Source of the DNA: an uncultured Bacteroidales bacterium
GTDB taxonomy: Bacteria > Bacteroidota > Bacteroidia > Bacteroidales > WCHB1-69
Direction: 5' to 3'
Assembly: GCA_900321845.1 (NCBI GenBank)
Contig: ONXT01000114.1
Location: 1 to 8,757, forward strand
Length of the DNA stretch: 8,757 nucleotides
Shown here piece by piece: positions 1 through 7,500 of the stretch. Under the pieces are notes generated by a model. It did no database searches. It was not told the origin of the DNA and saw only the letters and a list, made by a program, of their open reading frames with translations. The stretch's first letter is position 1. Every line of letters begins with the position of its first letter. Made by a program: the position numbers and the translations under genes.

Positions 1-995
1 CCGCTGGCTCCGCCACCGCCGCCGCCACCGCCGCCGCCGCCACCGCCTGTCCCGTCAGGACCTGCGTTGCCTAATGCGGCGGGAACGAAGTACTGTTCCC
101 ATAAAACAGATCGGTTGGAAACCGGGGTGACGCCATCCGTCCCTGCGAGGCCGTTAGCACCATTCGAGCCGTCGTGGCTGTACGTGCCGCCATGGCCACC
201 CGCGCCGCCCGCACCGCCGCTGTTGTTGACACCGCCGCGTGTGCCGTTCTGCCCGTTGTCGCCAGTCGAGTTTGAGGAGTTCTGGTCGTTGTTGATATCA
301 CCTTCGCCGCCGTTGCCGCCCGCGCCGCCTCTGCGGTCGCCACTGCCTACCGCTGCTCCTCCGATGCCTTCGTCATCTCCGTCATTCGTCCATTCGGAGA
401 GACCGCCATCGCCGCCGCTCGTCCCGGAATTCCCGTTCCCGCCGTTGACACCATTGGTTCCGTTGATTCCGTCGCCGCCGTTGCCGATGTCAAACCGGCA
501 GTTGATGATGCGCGTGTCGGCGGAGTTGCCGGCGATGTGCAGCCCGTAAACGCTGGCCCCCTTTCCTGAGGGTGCCCGTTCGGCTGCGGTCGCGCTCGGA
601 ATGCTGATGACCAAGTCCTGCAAGGTCCAGTTCGTGTCGTTGTCGGAGCGAAGCCCGATCTTCTGGGAATAGTCGCCAACGAACTCGATGGCATTGATGG
701 TCAGCGTCGTGACGGCTGTGCTGTCCTTCGTCCATGTCGCCGCGTCATAGCCGCCGTCAATCAGCACGTTGCTGATTAAATTCACGCTCTGACTCTCGCT
801 GTAGTTGCCCGCTGCTAGGAAAATGTGGGTGAAATTGGTGTCGGCGAGCATCAGTGCGCGCGAGAGCGTGCGAACCGGCGCCGAAGCACTTCCGCTGTCG
901 CTGTCGTTTCCGGCAGGCGAAACGTAAATGTCCGTCTGTGCCGGCAGTGCCATCGCGAGAACACATATTACAAGTAATAGTAAGATTCTTTTCAT
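1..995 (-). CDS. Exported glycine-rich protein with probable beta-helix N-terminus (3' end outside window)
   Basis: The frame is open from ATG at 995 to the left edge (331 complete codons), so the C-terminus is missing. Residues 1-20 form a signal peptide: MKR, a Leu/Val/Ile core, then LPAQ with likely cleavage near Ala19/Gln20. Residues 22-50 (DIYVSPAGNDSDSG, then APVRTLSRAL) match the usual opening of secreted right-handed parallel beta-helix proteins of the DUF1565/pectin-lyase-like type. Residues 70-170 contain short beta-strand-like stretches (VLIDGGYD, LQDLVIS, RIINCRF) as expected of helix coils. From about residue 171 the protein becomes Gly/Asn/Asp-rich low complexity: N-G-X triplets at 172-198, GG-rich blocks at 209-290, a short ordinary segment (about 290-312) and 13 glycines at 317-329. 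It probably acts at the cell surface or outside the cell; adhesion or a structural role is a guess. A C-terminal sorting domain could lie beyond the edge. It reads away from murG and has its own promoter-like element. High coding GC follows from the Gly codons and is not evidence of transfer. Confidence 0.85.
   Translation of the reverse strand, partial: MKRILLLLVICVLAMALPAQTDIYVSPAGNDSDSGSASAPVRTLSRALMLADTNFTHIFLAAGNYSESQSVNLISNVLIDGGYDAATWTKDSTAVTTLTINAIEFVGDYSQKIGLRSDNDTNWTLQDLVISIPSATAAERAPSGKGASVYGLHIAGNSADTRIINCRFDIGNGGDGINGTNGVNGGNGNSGTSGGDGGLSEWTNDGDDEGIGGAAVGSGDRRGGAGGNGGEGDINNDQNSSNSTGDNGQNGTRGGVNNSGGAGGAGGHGGTYSHDGSNGANGLAGTDGVTPVSNRSVLWEQYFVPAALGNAGPDGTGGGGGGGGGGGGGAS
9..47 (-). 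repeat. Poly-glycine codon run (13 Gly)
   Basis: Thirteen consecutive glycine codons (GGC, GGT and one GGA) encode residues 317-329 of the glycine-rich protein. On the plus strand this is a GCC/ACC/TCC triplet tract. Such tracts can change length by slippage in whole codons, which would keep the frame. Confidence 0.85.
402..482 (-). repeat. Nine N-G-X amino-acid triplets in the glycine-rich protein
   Basis: Residues 172-198 of the minus-strand protein read as nine uninterrupted triplets of the form (N/D/S)-G-X: NGG DGI NGT NGV NGG NGN SGT SGG DGG. Glycine fixed at every third position suggests a collagen-like or polyglycine-II-type extended helix. Codons vary between copies (AAC/AAT, GGC/GGA/GGT/GGG), so the period is kept at protein level, not as an exact DNA repeat. 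Confidence 0.8.
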
Positions 996-1051
996 TTCAA
1001 ATGTTTTTGGATTGATAAAACAATAATATTACGCTTGCACATTTGCGGCGG

Positions 1052-1059
1052 CAAAAGTA
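1052..1059 (-). promoter_or_regulatory. Bacteroidota -7 element before the glycine-rich protein
   Basis: Read on the minus strand this is TACTTTTG, an exact match to the Bacteroidota -7 consensus TAnnTTTG, and it is followed by C. It lies 56 bases from the ATG at 995, giving an expected leader of about 50 nt. No good TTTG -33 box is seen at the usual 19-21 bp spacing, so the call rests on the -7 element alone. The rest of 996-1168 is A/T-rich with no gene and no clear terminator for murG, so read-through from murG is possible. Confidence 0.5.
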
Positions 1060-1168
1060 CAAGAAATTATTTGATAAAATCAGGATATTTTTAATTAGTT
1101 TTGTAAATATCTAATTATCAACAAAATAAAATTCTTAATAAAAGTTAAAATCTGTAAATGGGTAATAT

Positions 1169-2278
1169 TTAAAGTGAAAGGATGTTCTCAACGATGGCAT
1201 CGATGGCTTCCGGCAGGGCGAATTGATGCATATTGGCAGACATCTCGGCACATTGGGCATCGTTTTTCATCAGGTTTTCGAAAATCGGGATGAGTTTTTC
1301 GCTGGCTTCGCTGTCGCGGACGATGAGGGCGGCCCCTTTGTTCACGAGTGCCATTGCATTTTTGGTCTGATGGTCTTCGGCCGCGTAGGGGAAGGGGACG
1401 AGAATGGTGGGAGTGCCGATGATGCTGAGTTCGGCGATGGCAAGGGCGCCGGCGCGCGAGATGATGATGTCGGCAATTCCGTAAGCGTCGTTCATGTTTT
1501 TGATGAAGGGCACGATTTTGATGCTGTCGGTCTGAAGCATCGACAATTCCATTTGGTTTTGTTTGTAGTAGCTTTCGCCGGTCTGCCAAAGCAACTGAAT
1601 TCCCATCTGCTTGATCTTGTCGATGTTTTCAAGCAGGGTTTCGTTGATTTTTTTTGCTCCCAGGCTTCCGCCGACTACGAGCAGGGTCTTCTTGTCTTTG
1701 GAAAGTCCGAAGAATTCGTAACTGGAGTCGAGTTTTTTCTGGATGTGCAGTATCTCGTCGCGGACGGGGTTGCCGGTCTTCACTATTTTTTCGGCGGGGA
1801 AGTATTTCTCCAGTCCGTCGTAGGCGACGCAGATTCTGCGCACTTTCGGTGCGAGGAGTTTGTTGGTCACCCCCGGATAGGAGTTCTGTTCCTGAATCAG
1901 TGTGGGGATGCCGAGTTTGTTGGCGGTGCGCAGGGCTGGACCGCTGGCGAATCCGCCTACCCCTATCGCCACATCGGGTTTGAAATCGCGGATGATTCTT
2001 TTCGCTTTGCTCGATGCTTTCAGCAGTACAAACGGCAGCTTGAGGTTCTTCCAAATCCCTTTCAGCGAGAAATCGCGTGAAATCCCGTAAATGTGCAAAC
2101 CTTCGATTTTGTAGCCGGCGTCCGGAACACGCCGCATCTCCATTTTGTCGGATGCTCCGATGAATAGGATTTCTGCGTCCGGAACTACTTTCTTTAATCT
2201 GTTTGCAATGGCTATCGCGGGAAAAATATGACCGCCGGTGCCACCGCCCGAAATGATAAAGCGTTTTTTCTCACTCAT
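1169..2278 (-). CDS. murG: MurG, lipid II-forming N-acetylglucosaminyltransferase
   Basis: MurG transfers GlcNAc from UDP-GlcNAc onto lipid I at the cytoplasmic face of the inner membrane, giving lipid II. The product is 369 residues, normal for the family (GT28 type, GT-B fold). Visible motifs, numbered from the chosen start: the glycine-rich loop GGGTGGHIFPAIAIA at 11-25; GVGGFASGPA near 106-115; QEQNSYPGVTNK at 129-140; the linker-side loop VGGSLGA at 202-208; the donor-binding SRAGALAIAE at 274-283; and PYAAEDHQTKNA at 297-308. No key residue is obviously missing. The ATG at 2278 is chosen because it places the P-loop-like motif ten residues in, as usual. The frame extends seven codons further only to a TTG at 2299, which overlaps the -7 element. 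No Shine-Dalgarno is present. No dcw-cluster gene lies on either side: the neighbours are a surface protein downstream and a divergent Bat gene upstream. Confidence 0.97.
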   Translation of the reverse strand: MSEKKRFIISGGGTGGHIFPAIAIANRLKKVVPDAEILFIGASDKMEMRRVPDAGYKIEGLHIYGISRDFSLKGIWKNLKLPFVLLKASSKAKRIIRDFKPDVAIGVGGFASGPALRTANKLGIPTLIQEQNSYPGVTNKLLAPKVRRICVAYDGLEKYFPAEKIVKTGNPVRDEILHIQKKLDSSYEFFGLSKDKKTLLVVGGSLGAKKINETLLENIDKIKQMGIQLLWQTGESYYKQNQMELSMLQTDSIKIVPFIKNMNDAYGIADIIISRAGALAIAELSIIGTPTILVPFPYAAEDHQTKNAMALVNKGAALIVRDSEASEKLIPIFENLMKNDAQCAEMSANMHQFALPEAIDAIVENILSL

Positions 2279-2296
2279 GATTCTGGTTTTTGACCG

Positions 2297-2304
2297 CAAA
2301 TGTA
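2297..2304 (-). promoter_or_regulatory. Bacteroidota -7 element before murG
   Basis: On the minus strand this reads TACATTTG followed by CGG, an exact TAnnTTTG match. It ends 18 bases before the murG ATG at 2278, so the transcript would have a very short leader (roughly 10-15 nt). No convincing -33 TTTG is seen at 19-21 bp upstream; the sequence there is A/T-rich. Confidence 0.5.
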
Positions 2305-2402
2305 CACTTTAATTTTGCATACATATTAATATTAGGCTAAAATTTGATAACAGTGAAAAGTTGAATGTATTTAATGACAAATGAAAATTTCTTTGGCGGC
2401 AC

Positions 2403-2433
2403 TTTCACTTCTTTGTAAATTTTGTTACTTTTG
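2403..2433 (+). promoter_or_regulatory. Promoter for the Bat gene pair (-33 TTTC, -7 TACTTTTG)
   Basis: TACTTTTG at 2426-2433 matches the Bacteroidota -7 consensus TAnnTTTG exactly. TTTC at 2403-2406 sits 19 bp upstream, where the -33 TTTG box is expected (one mismatch). Transcription would start near 2440, about 30 nt before the ATG at 2469. With the murG element it makes 2279-2468 a divergent promoter region; nothing else is recognised in those 190 bp. Confidence 0.6.
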
Positions 2434-2468
2434 CGTTCCCTTTTGCGGTTACAAATATTGATTATAAA

Positions 2469-3476
2469 ATGTTGAAAAACAGACTTTTAATAATCCTTTC
2501 GCTTCTTCTTCTGCCTTGGGTCTCTGGTCGCGCACAGCAGGTTTCCGTGTCGGCGTGCCTGGATTCCAACCACATTGTCATCGGCGACCAGTTGAAACTG
2601 CATCTTTCTGTTGTTGCAGATACCAATTCTACTATCACCATCCAGGATGCCAAAAAATGGCAGCTTATTAATTGTGAAGTCGTGGAGTCCTTGCCGCTGA
2701 ATTTTGTTTCGAAGGATTCTAAACGTATTTATAATCAAGATGTTATAATTACATCTTTTGATACAGGAACGGCTCAAATCCCTGAAATCCCCGTCTTTGT
2801 CAATGACACCCTCCTCGCTGCCAAGACCTCCCCGCTGTCGTTCCGCGTGGACAGTCTTCCAGTTTTCGTGGACACTTCTGCCGCCTTCAAGGATATTGTC
2901 CTGCCCATGGACGGCAAGGATGTGGAAATCATTAAGCCGGAAAACTCTGGCAGAAATTGGCTGCGTATCATCCTGCTGATTGTCGCCATTCTTGCGTTGA
3001 TTGCGCTCGCCATCTTCTTGCTTCGTAAGTATCTGCTTCCGTATTTGCGCAAACGTAAGCTGGAGCAGATGAAGGCGTTGCTCAAACAGAATGCCGGAAC
3101 TGTCGCCCTGAACAGCCTCAAGGGGTTGAAATCCAAAAAATTATGGCAAAAAGGACAGGTGAAGGACTATTACTCGGAGTTGAGTATGATTCTGCGCACC
3201 TACCTCGACCAGCAGTGGGATGTGAATGCGAAGGAGATGGTTACGGACGAAATCATGGAGGCCATCGACAAATTGGACTTGGACGATGACCTGACGAAAG
3301 AACTCTATCGGTTTTTTGTCCTTTCCGACTTGGTGAAGTATGCGAAGGAGCAGCCGGAGGTAGAGGCACATGAAACGAGTTTGAAGAACGCCTATAATTT
3401 TGTGAGAGTTACTGATAAACAAGAACATGCCAAGGCGGCAGCCGAACAGGCGGAGAAGTCTAAAAGGAGGAGATAG
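2469..3476 (+). CDS. Membrane-anchored Bat-operon protein (DUF4381-like), partner of BatA
   Basis: The product has 335 residues. Residues 1-22 are a signal peptide (MLKNR, Leu/Ile core, then GRAQQ). Residues 23-160 form a periplasmic beta-rich domain (DSNHIVIGDQLKLHLSV, then DTGTAQIPEIPVFVND) of the BatD/oxygen-tolerance type. A single transmembrane helix spans about 164-186 and is followed by a basic stop-transfer segment (RKYLLPYLRKRK). The cytoplasmic part (about 190-335) carries KGQVKDYYSELSMILRTYLDQ at about 228-248 and LSDLVKYAKEQP at 285-296, the conserved end of the protein that precedes batA in many Bacteroidota Bat operons; the tail is charged and helical. The stop lies two bases before the batA start, so the two are surely co-transcribed. 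Role: probably part of the MoxR-VWA envelope module, exact function unknown. The usual upstream moxR and DUF58 genes are absent here, replaced by divergent murG. The family label comes from recognised motifs and synteny, not a search. Confidence 0.85.
   Translation: MLKNRLLIILSLLLLPWVSGRAQQVSVSACLDSNHIVIGDQLKLHLSVVADTNSTITIQDAKKWQLINCEVVESLPLNFVSKDSKRIYNQDVIITSFDTGTAQIPEIPVFVNDTLLAAKTSPLSFRVDSLPVFVDTSAAFKDIVLPMDGKDVEIIKPENSGRNWLRIILLIVAILALIALAIFLLRKYLLPYLRKRKLEQMKALLKQNAGTVALNSLKGLKSKKLWQKGQVKDYYSELSMILRTYLDQQWDVNAKEMVTDEIMEAIDKLDLDDDLTKELYRFFVLSDLVKYAKEQPEVEAHETSLKNAYNFVRVTDKQEHAKAAAEQAEKSKRRR
3464..3470 (+). promoter_or_regulatory. Consensus Shine-Dalgarno AAGGAGG for batA
   Basis: AAGGAGG sits eight bases before the ATG at 3479, at ideal spacing. 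It overlaps the last codons of the upstream gene (K-R-R-R-stop). It supports starting batA at 3479, although family alignments usually begin nearer Met14 (ATG at 3518), which has no such site. Strong Shine-Dalgarno sites are uncommon in Bacteroidota, and none of the other genes here has one. Confidence 0.65.
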
Positions 3477-3478
3477 CC

Positions 3479-4495
3479 ATGAAGGTTTTTGACGGTTTTT
3501 TTGAAGTGGTTCGAAGCATGGAATTTGCCAACCCGCATCTTCTATGGCTGTTGCTTCTTATTGTTCCCTATGTGGTGTGGCAGATTTGGAAACGCCGCAA
3601 AATGCAGGTTCCCCTCACAGTCACTACTACGCAGCCTTTTGAAAATGCCCCCAAGACGCTTCGCTACCGGTTGCGTCACCTCCCATTGGTGCTTCGTTGC
3701 TTGGCTTTGTGCTTCCTCATCGTTGCACTTGCGCGCCCCCAATCCAGTTACCACAAATCCAATATCAAAACGGAGGGCATCGACATTGTGATTGCGCTCG
3801 ACGTTTCCGGCAGTATGCAGATGATGGATTTCACGCCGACCCGGCTCGAAGCCTGCAAGGACATCGCGGCTCAGTTTGTGGACCAGCGCCCGAACGACCG
3901 GCTGGGACTGGTGCTTTACGCCGGCGAGGCCTACACCCAGTGCCCGCTTACCATCGACCATACGGCCTTCAAGCGCCTGCTCGCCCAAGCCCAGATGGGA
4001 CCGCTGGATGACGGAACCGCCATCGGCGACGGATTGGGTACCGCTATTAACCGCTTGCGCGAGAGCAAGGCCAAAAGCAAGGTGATTATTTTGCTTTCCG
4101 ACGGCGTGAATAACACAGGCTATATGGATCCGCGTTCCACCGCCGCAATGGCTAAAGAGCTGGGTATCAAGGTTTATACGATTAGTTGTGGTACCAATGG
4201 GAAAATGTCGAAGATGAAAATCCCTGGCTACGGCGTTCAAAGTGTCAAAACCGAAATCGATGAGGCACTGCTTAAATTTATCGCGCAAGAAACCGGAGGA
4301 ACCTATTTCGTTGCCAACAACAAAACCAAACTGAAACAGATTTACGACGAAATTGACAAGATGGAGAAAACCATTATTGATGAGGAAGTAATTGAAAACA
4401 AGGGGGATGAGTTCTTGCCATTTCTCCTTATCGCACTCTTCCTGTTCTTGTTTGAGTTGGTCGCCCGATACACTTTTTTGAGGACAAATCCTTAA
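3479..4495 (+). CDS. batA: BatA, inner-membrane protein with von Willebrand factor A domain
   Basis: The product has 338 residues, typical for BatA/BatB. Two N-terminal membrane segments (about 20-36 and 68-85) are followed by a VWA domain (about 101-290) and a C-terminal membrane helix (about 312-330), which places the VWA domain in the periplasm. The metal-ion-dependent adhesion site is complete: DVSGS at 108-112, Thr180 in DDGTAIGD, and Asp208 in LLSDGVNN. The signature LYAGEAYTQCPLT at 146-158 is characteristic of BatA. The start at 3479 is backed by a strong ribosome binding site; the ATG at 3518 (MEFANPHLLWLL) is the alternative and fits the usual family N-terminus better. Bat proteins were named for aerotolerance in Bacteroides fragilis, but the mechanism is unsettled; a MoxR-linked role in envelope integrity or protein maturation is commonly proposed. 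No batB follows: the next gene is a large outer-membrane protein, so BatA would act with its upstream partner or with genes elsewhere. Confidence 0.92.
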   Translation: MKVFDGFFEVVRSMEFANPHLLWLLLLIVPYVVWQIWKRRKMQVPLTVTTTQPFENAPKTLRYRLRHLPLVLRCLALCFLIVALARPQSSYHKSNIKTEGIDIVIALDVSGSMQMMDFTPTRLEACKDIAAQFVDQRPNDRLGLVLYAGEAYTQCPLTIDHTAFKRLLAQAQMGPLDDGTAIGDGLGTAINRLRESKAKSKVIILLSDGVNNTGYMDPRSTAAMAKELGIKVYTISCGTNGKMSKMKIPGYGVQSVKTEIDEALLKFIAQETGGTYFVANNKTKLKQIYDEIDKMEKTIIDEEVIENKGDEFLPFLLIALFLFLFELVARYTFLRTNP

Positions 4496-4518
4496 CCCCC
4501 CGTCCGTCTCCAAACAAT

Positions 4519-4532
4519 AAAAAGGCCTTTTT
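4519..4532 (+). terminator. Perfect 14-bp palindrome after batA, possible weak terminator
   Basis: AAAAAGGCCTTTTT is self-complementary and lies in the 58-bp gap between batA and the large barrel gene. As RNA it could form only a short A-U stem with GGCC in the loop, followed by a T-tract, so any termination would be weak. It could equally be a protein-binding palindrome. No clear separate promoter was found between it and the ATG at 4554. Confidence 0.3.
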
Positions 4533-4553
4533 CACATTATTATAATTTGTAAA

Positions 4554-7500
4554 ATGGCTAAAAGGTGTTTTTGGGAATTCTTCGTGTGTCTCTGTATGCT
4601 GGGCATGACAGAGCTTTCGGCACAGAGTCTGTCCAATATGCACTTCGGCTCCAAGGTGCTGGATACCAATCAGTTTCAACTTGATTCGCTCTCCATCCTG
4701 CCCGGTTCGCTGATGTTTGTCGGTATCGACACGGGCGATTACGAAATCGATTACCCCTCCGCAACTTTCACCTTGAAAAATCCGGCACTCTTAGGAAAGA
4801 AAATCACCTATTCCTATCGCACCTTTCCGCAGAATTTCAATCGGAAATTTGTCAATAAATCCTCTGAGATCATTCTCCCGCGCTTGCTGTCCGACCCGAC
4901 TTCGCGAGATCTGCTGTCTATCGGACAGCCTGTAAGCGAGCCCATCTTCGATTCCCAATTGCAGGGCAACGGCTCCATTTCACGGGGCGTTTCTGTCGGA
5001 AATAACCAGAATTTTGTGCTTGACGCGAGCATGAATCTGCAACTTTCCGGCTTTCTGGCTCCGGATGTGGAGATCATGGCCAACATCACGGATGAGAAAC
5101 TGCCGATTCAGCCGGAAGGCAATACGCGTACCATCAAGGATTTCAACAAGGTTTTTATTCAATTGAAGTATAAGGACGTGATTAGGGTTCAAGCAGGTGA
5201 CATAGAACTATCCTCTCCCGAAAACTCCTATTTTATGAAGGTGAATCGCCAGTTTTTGGGCTTGGATTTCCAAATTAACAGCCGTTTTGACACAATTAAC
5301 AGCATGAAAAATACAGTTGGCGGCGGCATTTCCAAGGGAAAGTTCACACGCAATACCCTGACTCCTATCAATGGTGTGCAAGGCCCCTATAAGTTGTATG
5401 GCTCACAAAATGAAACTTCCATCGTCATTCTGGCTGCCTCCGAACGCGTTTATCTTGATGGTATTTTGCTAAAACGCGGGCAGGACGCCGACTATGTCAT
5501 TGACTACAACACTGGTGAACTGACCTTCTCCACCTCGCATCTGATTACCTCCGAAAACAGGATCGTGGTTGAGTTTGAATACAGCGACCAGTATTATTCC
5601 CGTTATAACTTGTTTTCTTACAATGAGTTCACACATGAGAAGAATTCAAGATTGAAATTGCACGCCAATTTTGTGCATGAGCAGGACTTGAAAGGTCGCT
5701 CCATTCAGCCTGAATTGGACGATGCGCAGAAACTTTTCCTCTCGCAGATCGGCGATGATTTAGCGGCGGCAAATTATGCAACAGCGACTTTGGCCACCGA
5801 CTTCTCTACGGGCGAAATCCTTTACCACCAAGTGGACACAATGGTAAACGGAGCTCTCTATTCGCCTGTCTATGTTTATGCCGGTGCTTCCCGAGATTCG
5901 GTTTATCGGGTCGTATTTAGCTTTGTAGGCGCGCACAAAGGCGACTACGTGCTGGCGCAAAGTTCCGCCAACGGGAAAATGTTTCGTTGGGTTGCACCGG
6001 TCAATGGCGTGCCGCAAGGTGATTATGCGCCTGTGACTCAGTTGAATACGCCCAAAATGACGGATTTGTTGACGGTCGGGGCCGACTACCGATTGAGCGA
6101 CAAGCTGGATTTGCGCACGGAATTGGCATTCTCCTACTTGGATGAGAACCTGTTTTCGAAAGATGGGGATGCCGACAATGGCGGGCTGGCTTTCAAGTTG
6201 GAGGCAGCCTACCAGACCGGCTTGAAGCGAAAGCCGAGCCGAGATTCGCTGTGGCGTTACCATTTGAGTGTGAATTATGAGTGGGCTCACCGCAATTTCA
6301 ATCCGCTGGAAAGCTACCGCAATATTGAGTTCGCCCGCGATTACAATCTCGCAAGTGATTATAGCACAGATGCTTCTGAACAGATGCTCGTGCTATCAAC
6401 GGGCTTTTCACATCCTGGTTGCGGCAGCACCTCGTATGCTGCCAATTGGCTGATGCGTTTCCACCAGCTGTCGGCCCTGCGCAACGAGATCGTCTCCGTC
6501 CATCAGTTTGCCGGCTGGAAATGGAAAGCCAACACCTCCTACCTCTTCTCTTCCGACTCTTTGCAGAAAACCAACTTTTTCCGAACCTCAAATGACTTTT
6601 CCAAAGCTTTCCGAAAACTCAGAATCGGCGTGAAAGACAATCTGGAATACAATGTCTTCAAGAATGCTGCTACGGATTCTTTGCGCGTGAACAGCTATGC
6701 GTTCAATGAAGTGGCTTTGTATTTAACAAACAGTGACTCAACTGGTTATAATTATTTTGTCCAATTTAGGAATCGTGTGGACGACCATTTGTACAACAAT
6801 GTCCTGTCGATGAATACGGTGGGGTATGAAGCGCAGGCGAGCTTTGAATTTTCAAGGTGGAAACACAATCGGTTGAAGGGAACGGCTACGTATCGCAATG
6901 ATAATGTGCAAGATACGTTGCGCAAGTTCGTTCCGGAGCACAATTTCGTCGGTAGTTTGGATTATGCCGGCAATTTTTGGAAGGGAGCGGTGACGCTGGG
7001 GGTTTATGTTGAGGCCGGCAGCGGCTTGGAACAGAAGAAAAACTATTCGTTCCTGAAGGTGGCGGCAGGGCAGGGAACTCACATCTGGTATGACTACAAC
7101 GGCAATGGAATCGAAGAGTTGGACGAATTTGAATTGGCTGCCTATCAAAGCGAGGCCGATTACGTGAAGGTCTGGCTGACCACCAATGAGTACGTGAACA
7201 CCTTCAACTGCGGCTCGACACAAAGTTTGCAGCTCCGTCCGGCTAATGTGTGGCGTGGCAAGACCGGTTTCCGCAAGTTCCTTTCCATGCTCAGCAATTC
7301 CACCGTTTTGCGCACCTACCAGAAATCAACTGCCGGAGCCGGTTTGAACGCTTTGAATCCCTTCAGTGATAATTTGGATGACTCGCTGCTCGTGAGCAAA
7401 ATGCTGAATCTGAAAAATAGTTTGGGCTTCTCTTTGCCCAACTCCTACTTCTCTGTGGATTACATTGTAATGAATAATCAGGCGAAGAATCTGCTCTATT

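Noticed and set aside
9..58. GCC/ACC triplet tract as a DNA repeat array or CRISPR-like element
   Set aside because: It is explained by consecutive glycine codons in an open frame; there are no spacers.
67..549. Proline-rich plus-strand open frame of 160 codons
   Set aside because: It is the complement of the glycine codons of the minus-strand exported protein; it has no signal or domain of its own.
1223..2080. Plus-strand open frame of 285 codons inside murG
   Set aside because: Antisense shadow of murG, which is certain from its motifs; the translation shows no recognisable family.
2279..2299. Upstream TTG start adding seven residues to MurG
   Set aside because: The TTG lies within the -7 promoter element, and the ATG at 2278 gives the usual MurG N-terminus.
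3542..4513. Minus-strand open frame of 323 codons covering batA
   Set aside because: Long only because of batA codon use; no plausible domain, start signal or promoter, and batA is clear on the other strand.
4541..4549. TATAATTTG before the barrel gene as a promoter
   Set aside because: It has three bases between TA and TTTG instead of two, and no -33 box at suitable distance, so it does not fit the consensus well enough to call.
5760..6290. Minus-strand open frame of 176 codons inside the barrel gene
   Set aside because: Shadow of a long intact beta-barrel frame; low-complexity translation without a recognisable motif.
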